Made by a program: the position numbers and the translations under genes
DNA from: Daldinia sp. FL1419
Taxonomy: Eukaryota; Ascomycota; Sordariomycetes; Xylariales; Hypoxylaceae
Assembly: GCA_025201765.1 (NCBI GenBank)
Contig: MU623470.1
Span: forward strand, 38,930 to 102,929
Length of the DNA stretch: 64,000 nucleotides
Direction of reading: 5' to 3'
The notes under the pieces: model-generated
The model's input: only the letters and a program-made list of their open reading frames with translations
Told to the model about the DNA's origin: nothing
Databases searched by the model: none
Shown here: one piece after another, positions 48,067 through 60,718 of the stretch
Layout: the number at the start of each line of letters is the position of its first letter
Numbering within the stretch: position 1 is the first letter of the stretch

Positions 48067-51000
48067 GGCGGCAAAAGGATGTAGGTGGCTTAGGAGGGAT
48101 TGTAGTCATCATTCTGGGTAAATATCGAAGCATATCGTCGCTTGGTCCTGACGGACAGGAGGCGGGGGGTAGACACGAATTTCAAGCAGCCATTTAGTAC
48201 CGTGGGGAATCGAACTAGGTAGTACACATAACTTTGATAGGCGAGTAGTAGCTGAAGAAATAAATTGGATCTCGATGACACTAAGTTAAGTAATTCGTAG
48301 CGGGCAATGGGAGCTTGTCAAGCAAGTCGTCGTCAGTCAAAAAGGGAAAAGGGTAAAAAAGCTAAGTCCAAGAAGAAAAGAAAAAAGGGAAGTCAAAAGA
48401 ATTAGAATGATTCGTCGCGGAATGGGACGATGATGAATGAGCCGGACGACAGATGCAGAAGTGGGCAAAAAAAGGCATGAGAAAGTTTGGTCTGACTCTC
48501 TGGCGAAAGTGGAGAGATTGTTGCAGCAGCCACCACCGCCCAGCCAAGAGCCCAGCCCAAAAGACGCGAAACAAGCCAATGACGAGGGGAAAGTTCCCAC
48601 TAATACGTAGCTACCTGGCCGGAGCTAACATTGATAATCGGATGTCTCTGTATCTGTGCTGCACACCATGCTAGGTTCATGTATTAAGTATATATGGGTA
48701 CCTAATTTGTGACGCTACGCTATGCCGGGATGTGCACGGTATGCGACTCGCACTGAGCTTGCCTTGGTCGGGCACTGACCAACACAGTTCGAAGAGGGAG
48801 CATGGAGGGTTGCCCCTCTAAGATACCTACCTAGGTACATAAGTAGGTACATAAGTAGGTGCATAATTAGGTACATAGTACTTCCGCTACCACTTGGGTA
48901 CGATAAGTATGTATTTGCATACGATAGCTATAGCCCCTCCTGCGTGTCTAGGAGGTAATTATACTACCAGGAATGTTTAGGAGGCAGAGAGTAGGTACCT
49001 ACCTAGTAGCCAGAGAGCAGTAGACAATAGGTAGCTGCTGAATACGTAACGACGACAACGTTCATTTAGCTGCTTCGTCAATTAGGTATTCGGTGAGCTG
49101 TAACACACACGTTGGGATACGCGTAGTGGAAAAACGTACCTGAGTTGCCTTTGTAGGTAGCAGATTCGTTCCGAGACGGAAGGAGGTCAATTATCCTTCA
49201 GGAGACATTATACACTAGTTACGTACATACATTATACTTTACATTAGGTGGTATGGACATGCAGTATCATCAGAGTATCAGCATAGTGGTTTTGAGAACT
49301 TTAATTTGAGGGAAAATTAAGTACATATATTTTCTCTAACTACCTACGGTTACATAGTACTTTTAACATTGGTTGTAGGTGAGCTTAGGTTGTACAATAC
49401 ACTACTACGTACGATAGGTACGTGTTAATCTGTAGCAGTATGCATGTCTGTTCTTTTTTTATGCCCTTTTTTATTAGTTCTTCTTCTTCTTCTTCTTCTA
49501 ATTAAGGATTATACTAACTACATTATACTTCACGAACAGGTACCTGTCCTTCTTTGTTTGCCGCCCGTAGCCCGGAATCGTGGGCAAACCGTGATGTCAA
49601 TTTCCTGCTTCAAAGAAAACAAACCCCTACCAGACCATTAGAACGTCACAAACTAATCCCCTTTTTATTTTTCTTCAATTACTTCTAGCTAGCTACCTAC
49701 CTAGGTACCTATGAATTAAGGGACCCGGAGATGGATACCATTGCTTTCTTCCATTTTCTTCTATTCTACCCGAGCATTGTTTGTAGCGTTCCTGTAAGTT
49801 CTTGTATGATTAACTGGTCCTTGTGGACGGGATGGATACCGTGCCTTCGGAGGGTTGCGGCTATGTATGTATATGCAGCACAGTATGAAGACGGTTTGGT
49901 TTATTCATGTATTAATAAAGGGGTGGGATCGACGCCGGCATGGGTCCAGCTTATCGCAGAGTCTCCGTGCGTTACCGGGATTATTATTGGTCTTTTTAGT
50001 AGAAAGACATCCAAGCTGCTTTCGGTTGTCTAATGGGTCGACGGACAAACGCCGTTACGTTGAACATACGCAACATTGAAGTTAACCAAGGGGAGTATTC
50101 ATTACTCCTCGCGAATCGACGACACTACAGCACTTAATAATAGCAGGCAACATATGATTTATAGACAGGCACGTGTGTGCGTACTTGCTTAAGCATTGCT
50201 TAAGCATATGGATGCATACTTTAAGCCAGTTTCTTCTAATTCCCATATGTATAACTGCCGATCTGTCTAATAAGTCGCAGTGTAGCGATGCTAACTCTAG
50301 CATATTAAACCACCTACCGGTAAAGCCCTCTTTTGGTATTTTCGGAGCGCCAAATCATCATCCATCGAGACACAGACTAAGCTCGATAGTTCGAGTATCA
50401 GTTTCCAGCTTGACCGGTTTCTAGTGTGACTGTATTAGAAAAGACCTATCACGTCATACAGCGAAGGCATGATTTCTTGGTTAGTGTGAATATAGAAAGT
50501 TGCGCTTTTATTATACACGTCTTCCTGGACGTGGCCTGTATGCTCGCCGTGTATGCCTACACTCTAGGCACAGCGTCTTAGATGAAACGGGATTAAGTTA
50601 CATGGAAATCAGGCGTAATACTATTTATTAGTTTTGTATTACTATCCTATGACAGACTAAGCACTTCCGGATAATATGCCTCATTCACATGTATAGAGCG
50701 ACGTTGGCCGGATGGGCTTACACGTGTAAACATATAGAACTCTGCTGATCCGGATCCGCCCAGCTCGGCTCTCATATATATGTGTACTTTGAAGCTATCA
50801 CTGATCGACAGTTCCCACAAGTTGAAATATATCGTCAATCTGATCGACAGAACTAAATGCGTGACTAAGTAACATAACGACGGTAATTAATCGTCCTGGA
50901 TAGAAAACTGGTAACCTAATATTTATTCAATAATAAATACATGGTAATTTGGGTTATTATCTTAGGCATCGTCGCTAGAGTCGTTGTCCCGTACCTAGGT

Positions 51001-54000
51001 ACCTTTCTCTATACTACCACTACAAGGTATATATTCTTCCTACGGTTTGCCAATGGGCGAAAAGGTCCGTGGCCACGATGAGGGGTATCGCCCGGCCCCC
51101 TCAAAAAAGACTATTTCTCTCGTCTACCGTCGAACGATACAGATTGGTTGGGGAAATGCACGATTTGATGAATGGGGCGCGGTGACGTCTCTTGATCGAG
51201 ATCAGAGAAACCCCTCAACTTAATAAAACAAACGGTTAGGGCTGGAAGAAGAAAAGCAGTTATTAGTGTAGCGTAAGTTGGATGTTTTGGCGTGTTTTCT
51301 CGTATTACCGATTTCCAACCATGTAAATTAGCATCAAATCCCCAATATCATGCCACAAATCCCATGCTCATTTCTGGGTTAGCCAGAGCAGTAAGCACAT
51401 AATGTTGTGTAAACATAGGAATCCTCCAAGGGGCAACAGTTCTCCAAAAGCTGAGAATCTCGGCGCCATTATTTACAAGTAAAATAACGTGTATTCGCTC
51501 TTCGTAAACTGATTACATACAGCCGGTATGCCAGGCAACGGGGAAACACATCACTACCTTACCTACCTTGTAACATCTTCCCAAGATGGGCTGCATCGAA
51601 TGCAGTCTGGGCCACAAGGGCGGCAGGCGGCAGGCCGAAAGCTCACTATCAACTCGAGAAGTCATATCATTCGTGGTAGGAATGCAAGGAGGTCCGATAC
51701 TACACGTGCTCTATCCGTAAGCCAGCCATCGCAAGATCGACGAGTTACGAAAAAGGCCATTCTTCGAAGACCCTATTTCCCCACACCCACACACCCTTTT
51801 CCCCAGACTTCCATCTTTTTTTTTCTTTTTTTTTTTGCTTTTTTTCTTTTCGAAAGCCACGCATTGGAGAAGGTCGATGCAGGGTTTGTGCAACAACTCC
51901 TACCGTCAGAGCCCTAGTTTCTATTTTCTATGGTAGTATGAAGACAATGAAATAGTAACCATAGTTATTAGTGGTTGTTAGCCATCTCCCCGCCGTCCGC
52001 CACCCAATCTGGTTACGAATGATACCCCTCGCTTCGGACCTACAACGCTGCGACCTGCGACATATTGTCGCACCGTAGCTGGCTATTCTTCCTCTAAGAG
52101 AAGAGTACGCTCTAAATCTTCGATTTACGTGCGGATCTATGGATCCACGTTGAATCGGCGACTACTACTTAACTTCAAGAATCGACGATTGCGATGCAGT
52201 AACAGATGGGCTCGGTAAGTGAATGTAAGATGTTGTATGGAATAGCGCCTTGCTTCGAGCCCTTTCCTCCCTTCTCGACAATTACCAATATCTAGCACTG
52301 GCGGATATTCAGCGATCTCCATTGGTATTTTCCATAAAACATATAGTAATAGACACGGGACATGGTACAGGGGTCTACTGATTCCAATGGCGCTACGACG
52401 TAGTAGGTATGTGTTAACTCCTAAGAACCTTTTTTTCCCGCCACAAGCGACAAATCACGACGGTTGTGTTAGACACGCTGCTAGGTATCCAAAGATAGAA
52501 ACAGGAAAGTAACAAATACCATCGGTAGGTGGGTATATGTATAACAGGAAAAGGGCTATAGTATATGATAGAAGACCCTCGCCTGTCTCTAGCTCGGGTT
52601 AAAGCAACTACATAGTATCCTGAAGGTGAGGTATAAGATCCAGCTAACGCCAGGCAAGCCGTAAAGAAACAAGATGCAGGCCAGGGTCAGCGTCATCGAT
52701 ACGTATACTCAAGGGTACCAGATATTACTAGACGCCAGTTAAGAAAGAGAAGTACCCCATGACGGGAACATTTCTACGCATGGGGGGCCTCAGTCCAGTT
52801 GACGGATAAGGTGGATTGGTGCTGGTGAGTGCCCTTGCAGAAACCTGGGGTAATGGATCCCGCACAGCATCAATCATCCCGCCCGTCCCGAAGACTCGAT
52901 GAGTCTTTATTCGACGAGGATGAACCCGAATTCTTCCCAAAGGTAACCCGCCGAGCCCTCGTAAAGTCCTATATTCATTCGCATAATCCTACATATATGG
53001 TTGGACATGTTTACAAATCCGCTTACAGTCTTAGGAAAACGCTTATTTCCCGAGCAATGCCATGTAGGCAAGTAGCCTTGTGCGGCACAGTGTAAACATT
53101 AATTTTCTTAATATATCCCTCTCTATACATAGGTAGGTAGGTATCCCGTCTCGGCGGTACACTGTACAGTATTATCGATGGCCGGAATTCTGATATTACT
53201 TGCATCAAGTCCTTGCCCTGATGCGGTTGTTGTCCATCTATGGCGTCGCACCTCGTTCCCGACGCTCGACCCCTCCCAGGGTCTTGCCGAGCAAGAAAAA
53301 TGACCCATCACTTTCTATCACCTGCTGCTATATGTACCTATCTAACTAGTGTATATGTTTGGCAACCATGACGAATCCAAAGATAGCTTGACTGTCCGGG
53401 GCCATTGCAGAAAGAATTCATCAAACAGCTGCATCATTATGTTGGGAACGGTAGATCCGCGTCTTGGTAGCCTGATCATCGTCAGTGTGCGCGTTGAAGA
53501 TCTAACAGCCGCAAACTAAAGTCTCAGTCCGAGCTGCAGACAATGTAGCAGCAATAGAACCGGTAGAGCGTAGCACAAAATGCTTTTCAACATCCATGAT
53601 CCATCAACCCTAGGGCAAAGGAGTGGTGGTACGGAAAATAATCCTGTGCCGCTCTAACGCAGCCAGCCTTCCGCCTCAACTCAGGACAAATCGGGGGTAG
53701 AAATGAGCCGCGCAAAATTTATCGTCACAATCTAGTCAAGTCCGTGGAACATGCCGCATAGAATTTTAGTTCCAGAGGCAATATCTCGCGACTATCCGCC
53801 AAAGAAGGATCAGGTACATCCTACTCCGCACGCCAACTTATTCGAGCCCGACCAAGAAACGAGGCACTCGGTCTACTAACTTCAGTTTACCTTTCCGACC
53901 ACGTAAGGGAAAAGATCGCCGTTTCAGATCTAGGTTGATACCTGGCATTTCTCGAGTAATGTTTACATCTTCGACTTAGCTCCATGATATGGATCAAAGG

Positions 54001-56239
54001 GCGATATAAATTAATATAGGTAAGTAGTAGTTTTGTCAAGCTCAACGCAACGGTCTCTTATTAGTTATGCGCTCGGCTCAGCGCCAAAGACGAGGGCTTT
54101 TCGGCCGAGTAAATAATTGGAGCATTGCGTGGCCAAAGTTCCATAATCATCACTGCTGTCATACATACCATACATACTACGTACTTAATCGTTCGTTTTA
54201 TGTCACGACGATACGAAAAAAGGGTATCCTACTGAGGTGTGCCAATGCTACCTAACAAGGTGTCCATCCACGGCGCTCTCAACAAGGAAACTATCATCAA
54301 AGTAGCGTGATTCTTACGTGAATCAAAACGTATTAACTATGTTATTGTATGTAGGTACGTAGGGAAAAAAAAAGAAGGACAGTTTCATCTCCCCCGCTAC
54401 AGAGATGTGTGTATCAATAAGAACAACGTTCGTCTTGATTGGCGTACTTCTCCTCTTCCACTTTGCCCCTTACTCTGCCCTATAAACGTTGCCACACCTT
54501 GAATTAACCACAGCCACAAGCTCATACTCTGTGGGTAGTGAGCTTCTATGTGGTGTAAACCTCCGTTCTCCACCTACCTCTTTTATCGTCTTCGCGGTGG
54601 TTTATTAGTGTAGAGTTACGTGCGTTACGTATGCCGTCGCCTCGTACATACATAGTGTCAAAAATAGCTTATCGTCCAATAGGGTCTCTTCCGGGCCTCT
54701 CCTGTACTTTATTATACGCTACGTGGTATATTAGAACCTTTCAGGGCTTTCGGTTCCGCAGATTTGATAAGCTGGGATCAATCATGACGGAATATCGCTG
54801 GTGCGAGAGGGGGGCGCCATTCCCATCTGGTCGGCACATCTCATCTTACAGCTGCAAGCCACCTTCTTACAGCCCCTCTACAAAATAGTGCTGTCTGGTT
54901 TATGCAGTTTGAAGACAATGACGAAAGGCAACGTTAGGATACCTGCGCCTATAACGGGTATGTATGAACCCGAATATCCTCTCCTCTGAAACTTAACGAT
55001 ATAGTCGCGCATCGCGTTAAGCCCACCAGACCCTCCATTTTTCCTTTCCCCAACACTACCTACTCAGCAACATCGTGATGATCACCAGGCAGCCTAAAAG
55101 TAGTTCCCTTTTTTTTTCTACCCTGGCTGGTTGCGAACATGTGACATGCCAAGTCTCGATCTGAGATTCTGACAGGTCGAACGGGCTGCCAGTTACAAGC
55201 GATACGAGCCACACGGTTCACGCCAAGACGATTTTTCTTGGTCTTTGGATTTGTCTTCTAATTCGGTGTCTCACCTAAGGTATGGGCTAAGATGGCCCCG
55301 AGTAGGTTGTTTTCTCTCTCCACCACCACTATCTGCAATTATAGCCACAACCTCGTTAGATAAAAGGCAGTTCCGTAACCCCCCCCCCCCCAAGCGGGCT
55401 AACGCATGGCTACTCATGCAATAGACCTCATCCAAGTAGTCTATCGAAAGTAAGTTAAGTAGCCCCTGTCTGCCGGACCAACTTCGCCTGGCATCCTCAC
55501 CACGAATGTCTCAAGTCTTTCCATGACTTGCTACCGTCACGTTCGGTTAGTGCGTCCTTGCTCAGATCTGCCACATACCTCCTCACCGAGTGAGGCGAAC
55601 GTTATTGCTCAAGCGTGGTGAGGCGCCTTGCATCTATTGGCTCCTCAACAGCCGAAAGAATATTGTCGGGAGCCGGCAGACGCGAGATAAGGTCATGAAA
55701 CCTACCTATCTCCCCTGCTCGAGCGGGTGTTTTGACCATTCAAGACTTTCAAAACACTCCAAAAAACTCAACTTGGATGTACACCAGCACGGATCGTCCG
55801 GGAAAAGATGGCGCGGCAAACGGCGTTCTGCGTACGAGTACTTACTTCGCTATGCCGTATGCCGATGTAGGGCACCATAAGATAAAGAATAGGGGCAGGC
55901 TACCTATTCGCCACAGACGTCAAGCACGAACGAGAAGACATGTATTCAACTGTATATCTCGTATAGACAATCGCTCTATCAAACGTGTAGCTACTTCTTT
56001 ACCGGGATACCTCCGAATATGAACCATCTTCATGATATTCCATATGATCCACGACCCCTAGGACGATCGTAGCAGCCTAGTGCCTAACCGCAGGTAACCC
56101 CCCACGCAAGCATTACGCAAGACTATCCCGGCCAGACGAGGCGACACGGTCCGCTACAGCGTGTCTCTCCGCATGCAAATCTTCCCACGCAGTACCGTCG
56201 CATCGCTTATCCGATAGGCATGCGAGCCCCCGGCTCGGA
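48067..56239. other. 8-kb gene desert
   Basis: No gene can be supported across 8 kb. The first 0.8 kb is probably the kinase promoter and 5' UTR, with A/G-rich tracts at 48340-48400. Further on the DNA is AT-rich with many TACCTAGGTA-like palindromes (48824-48880, 48991-49007, 49693-49711, 50991-51005), a TTC run at 49478-49500, a T-rich tract at 51811-51849, and a C-tract at 55380-55391. Short coding-like pieces at 52852-52950 (MDPAQHQSSRPSRR, then DEDEPEFFPK) and 54806-54960 (GGAIPIWSAHLILQLQA) are open but could not be extended or recognised; they may be relics of dead genes. Confidence 0.5.
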
Positions 56240-57150
56240 TCAGTAATAGTCCCTCCTAACGTAGTAATAATCGCCCGCCAACTCCTCAGCGTTTCTACGG
56301 CCCTGGTCCTGCAGCGCAAGCTTGGCCCGGTTCGCCTCGAGCCTCTCAGCCGCCGTCCTCCGACTGCGCGCCCCGGCCTGCTCGATGCGGCGCTGGACTT
56401 CGACCGGAGGATCCGGCCCGGACAGCAGACAGTCGCGCGGCAGGGGGCCCAGATCTGTCCAGACGTCATAATACTGCAATGCTGCGTTGATGCCACGCCA
56501 TGCACGTTCTGGATCAGCCGCGTGTTCGACAGCCATCATGTCTATGAAACCCCGCAGTGTGAGTAGTGGCATTCCGCCGTATGGAAGCTGTGGACGCCCA
56601 GGATCGCGCACGGTGACGCGGTGTTCAAAGTACCATGCTTCGTATGCGGCTTTCAACTCGAAGTCTGCCAAATCTTCCGGTTGGAACATGATATTCGGGG
56701 TTAGGTTTGCTTTCCCCAGTTTCAATTTATTAATTAATTATCGATTAAACGCGGTAAGCCCATCTAGTTGAACATATGTACGCATTCACGAAGACAGGAA
56801 ATAGAAGGGCACTAACAGATGTTGTGTTCCCTCAAAAACCTATGCACGTCTAGAAAGGCCGACAGAGGCTCGGGCGCGATAGCACCTGTACCTTGGGAGT
56901 CCAGACGCATAAAGAAGGCGGTAAGTAATGACTCCATTAATGGCGTCGCCGTGCCATCTAGATTGGATAATGGTTCCCATCTTAATGGCTGGCGTATCGT
57001 TCGCGGCCGTAATGGCAGTGGTGGAACACCATGATCCTGTCGGAATTGCTGCTGTCCAGACGGGGTCGGTCGGGGAGGCAGAGGAGGGTTTACCGGAACC
57101 CGGAGCTCGTACCCGGGTGGACGTGGCGGTATAGGAGGTGGAGCATCCAT
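56240..57150 (-). CDS. Conserved fungal hypothetical protein with EF-hand-like segment
   Basis: Two exons on the minus strand are inferred, 57150-56817 and about 56709-56240. The donor is GTTAGT at 56816. The acceptor is uncertain: AAAG at 56710 gives 267 residues, and another AAG about 44 bp further on also keeps frame. The N-terminus is Pro-rich (DAPPPIPPRPPGYE, PPLPPRPTPSG). A segment follows with PLMESLLTAFFMRLDSQGTG and AIAPEPLSAFLDVHRFL, whose DSQGTGAIAPEP resembles an EF-hand loop with imperfect ligands. Exon 2 has FELKAAYEAWYFEHRVTV, GGMPLLTLRGFIDMMAVE, DPERAWRGINAALQYYDVW and a charged helix rich in Arg and Glu. This arrangement resembles uncharacterised fungal proteins. The start is the first ATG; open sequence upstream begins only with GTG. 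Confidence 0.62.
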
Positions 57151-59330
57151 CACACCGGGCAAGAAGCGTAGTACCACAAACTCTTCTCTGGGGCCTCACA
57201 CATGTAAGGTAAGGGATGGCATATTCATGACATATTCATGGCATATTAATTCCATTTATGTATTTCTTTTTTACAGCTACCGCTGACGAAACTGTAATAT
57301 TCGAGCATTCAGCCTTGGCTCATGCCTCAGCTGAATTGGACTGCACTCCAATTCCATTCAGCCGCACAAAACGGCGCAGTAAAATTCGGTTATTATTCCC
57401 TTTCGCAACAAGTCACGATGACAAAAAGTGTAGTCTAGCTAAGCCCAGACGAGTTACCGTGTGAATGGTTCATGGCTGACCGAGTAATAATGCGAGCCAG
57501 TGCCGAGATGACGTTGGACCGGGTCTTGAGGATCCATAGAGTCCAGAACGTGCGACAAGCCGAGGGGATCTCAGTCTCGAGGTACCTTTAGATGGCTTAG
57601 CTTGGCTGACGATAGCTGCGTCCGACAGCGTCCAGCCCCTGTCATTCGAATTGTTAAAAGTATTAGATCCGGTGTGTCTGCAGCCACATGGTGGTCTAGA
57701 CCGCTCCGAAAGAGCTCGTGAGATGCATTGGGCTCCCGACGAACCACTGGACGCGGAAATTGAGTACGGATTGGGGGCGGATTTGGGGTAATGTTTAGTA
57801 GATCCATTCAAGACAGACCTCGTCGCCGCCACCCTAGTTAACCGGATAGTACAAACAATATCCCTGACATGACGTCCCTCTGGAATAGATAACTATACTA
57901 CCACGCACTAGATTAATCGTACGGTAAATACTCATGCTAGGCTATCTACCCGTCCATATGGCGTAGCTCAAAATTGACACGCACATCTGCATGCCGCGAT
58001 GTGTCTCTGCATCTCGTCACCAGTTTGTCTTTACCCTGGGAGACTGGGAGTTGCCATCCGGGGCCATAGGGTCTAGCCGGATCTATGCATGGCCACACAA
58101 AGGAAATGCATGGGCATAGATAGAACTTGAATCACTCGTTCCGTGCCTAGTTCACGATCTGATAAGTACTAATCCCAAATCCCTTCATACCGTCATAGGC
58201 AAGACTAAAACAAGACGGCATAGTATAGATCTTGGTTTAGCATACATCAATATCAATCTAGCGGACACTAGCCAGCTTCGGCCGGTCTTCCCGTCCAGAT
58301 TTTCCCATCAATTAGGAATGTCGGTAGTATCACAAATTTGTTTCGGAATTTCGACCTCTATTAGGCCCCTTGCTTTCTATTGAGGCTCTCATGCACGAGC
58401 TCAAAAGGAGGTGTAAGCAAATAACTCCGCTGCCCGCCTGTGCGTTACACGTCTGCTGTGTAACAAGTTCGGGCGCGAAAGGCTCGAATGTTAACATCAA
58501 TGATAATATGTCAGGGTTCGGTAGGTCCCGCCCAAGTGCCCATGGGCTGATATACCCAGCACTTCCACAACCCATAATCTCAAGGCTTGGAATAGGGAGC
58601 ATGGTTTGGTCGGCCTAGGAATGGGGCAGACGTCCATAATGTACCAGGCCGTCTCATAAGGTTCAGCGTTAGGTACGTGGTCTCTGGTAACTAATTGACT
58701 TTAAAAGTACACCATTAAGGTATAATTCAGTTCCTTTCTTATAATAGTTAATATGATAACGTACCTACGTGATCATAGGTAATATTCGTCGAGTATTTAT
58801 CTATAAAGTAATAGTATGCAAATACGTGAAAGTCACCTCCTATACAGGCAGGCAATCTATATGAATAGCACAATGAGCTTCACATACAACTAGACATGAT
58901 TAAGAAGTGGCCCATGTATATTACTCCCAAGAAAAAGCTTTATATAAACACTACTTTCTCAGAAGCTCTAAATTGGCAATTCTGCGTAGAAAGACTTTGA
59001 CTTATCACGTATAGGTGCCTAGTTCTTTGACTTCTAATTCGTAATATCATCTCAAACTACTACAGGATAGTAAACCGATATTGGAGCATATGCTAAACTA
59101 AAAAGAACCGATTGTATTCACGGTATGGGTTGGTTAGATAATACCTACCCTGCTCGGAAGTAATACCTATGGAATAAGCCATGCACATGATGGGGCATTT
59201 ATTAGACTTCAAAGAGCAATGCCGATCAAGAAATGACCCCCTATAGTAATATTATTATTACCTGCCAAACATGGTTACGGCAAAGTCGAAGTTCAACTGA
59301 AAACGAGTTTTATGATTAATTCAATACACA
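57151..59330. other. Intergenic region, mostly without supportable genes
   Basis: The part at 57470-57832 is less AT-rich and open in two minus-strand frames (ATG at 57807 with MDLLNITPNPPPIRTQFPRP, 78 codons), but nothing in it is recognised. The rest (57.85-59.3 kb) is AT-rich and stop-dense, with no motif seen. Confidence 0.5.
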
Positions 59331-60278
59331 ATGGCACCTACGAGAACGTCCGCACTTCCATCCGGGAAACCGCCGAATAACCAAGAAGATCATAGAAAGA
59401 CTGATCCCAGCAGACCTTCTTGCATATGTTCTCCCATCAACTCTCTCGAGTACGAGCGTAGCTCAAGTCCGAAAGAGCTTGGCCAGTTTTACGGGCGAGT
59501 AGTGAAACTAGACGAGAAGGCAGCACGTATATTTCAAAAACGCAATGCATACGAGTTCTGCTAGGAAGTTCACGCGTGGGAGAGCGTGTTCGATCAGATT
59601 CACGACGAGGATTCGTTCCACATGTATTGCCTACAATCCTCTCCCAATAGAGAGAGTATAGCTAAACGAGTAATAGGGACAGAATTGATTATACCGTGCT
59701 TGAGAAGGATATGAATAGAAACTTAAAAATAGTAAAGCGAACATCAGATGCGACTCTAGGCTTCCTGCCGACCCGTGGAGGCTTCGAGACCGAAGTGCAG
59801 AGCCCCAGGGGATGGATTCCTCTCTCGTGGATCTTCCCAACGACCGAGGTCCCATCTGACCGGGACAGCGACGCGAGTAGTTTCGTTTTCCCCTTCGCCG
59901 TCTACGAGGCGAAGAGAAGTTCAACTTCGGACTCCGAAGCAGAAAGACAAATCACACATACTTACGACCGCTATCTAGGACTTCTAGACAGTATAGCCCG
60001 CGACCCCAGAGATCCTTCCAAGTACCAATGGCGAACCAGCCACGAATACCAAGTGTTTGCCTTCACCTCTTGTGCTTCGACGTGGAGGGTTTATGTAGCC
60101 CGACGCTGCGGCGAGTACCATGCAAACCTCACCCAACACGTAGAGCCATACGAGATGAGGTCATGTCACAAACACCAGTAAAGAACGAAGAGCCGATCTG
60201 GAGTCCTGGACGGGTAATGTGAGGTTCCGATCAGGCGCTATTGAACTACTAGGCATTATAGATCAAGTCCAAAAGTAG
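59331..60278 (+). pseudogene. PD-(D/E)XK-like fungal protein, decayed
   Basis: From the ATG at 59331 the frame reads to a TAG at 59562-59564 and then continues in frame with coding-like text (EVHAWESVFDQIHDEDSFHM). The reading then shifts frame near 59650-59690 and continues as YTVLEKDMNRNLKIVKRTSD, LGFLPTRGGFETEVQSPRG, FVFPFAVYEAKRSSTSDSE and HEYQVFAFTSCASTWRVYVA. It shifts again near 60180 to LESWTGNVRFRSGAIELLGI and ends at a TAG at 60276-60278. The VYEAKR motif after FVFPFA resembles the E-x-K strand of PD-(D/E)XK nuclease folds, but the family name is uncertain. One stop and two frame breaks make it a pseudogene. The TAG replaces what is probably a Gln (CAG) or Trp codon. Confidence 0.65.
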
Positions 60279-60718
60279 GCAGCCAGCGTCTTTAGACCTT
60301 GTGTTCGTGGATACAGATGGCGTAATAGTCCCGAAGGTACTGCTAGACCGAGTCTCGAAACTATTTCCTGACGAAGTAGTAGTGAGAGAATGCCTTCATA
60401 TAGACTAAGTATTTATACCACAAAGGGTTTGCCCTATGATTAGAGCATCGATTTGGGTAGTGTCATCATATTGTAGCATAGGGTTGGCTTGAGAATACCA
60501 TCTTTAAGCTCGAATGAACCAAGTACTAGGTGCAAGTAAAGATTTATTTCGCTGTTTGTACCTAATACTTAATACTACACTACTATACATAAGCCTAATA
60601 CCGCGTTGTCGATAGCTACTAATACATAACTATATACAAACAAGAAAACTCGCTGTACGTAAAAGACCGCTGCTATCCCCTCTAGAAAAAAACCCCCTGA
60701 CTATACTTCTCCCCTTGA
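60279..60718. other. Gap between two pseudogenes
   Basis: This 440-bp AT-rich gap may still hold relics of the upstream PD-(D/E)XK-like pseudogene. Nothing functional is visible. Confidence 0.5.

Noticed and set aside
49731..50033. Plus-strand 100-codon ATG frame
   Set aside because: It has mixed composition, no motif and lies in AT-rich decayed DNA; it could be chance.
51528..51917. Plus-strand 129-codon open frame
   Set aside because: It runs through a T-rich low-complexity tract and shows no family similarity.
55590..56022. Overlapping plus-strand open frames of about 96 codons
   Set aside because: One starts without ATG, neither contains a recognisable domain, and no splice partner was found.
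56113..56505. Second minus-strand open frame overlapping the hypothetical gene at 56240-57150
   Set aside because: It is a GC-rich shadow frame; the other frame contains the coherent protein and matches the exon phase.
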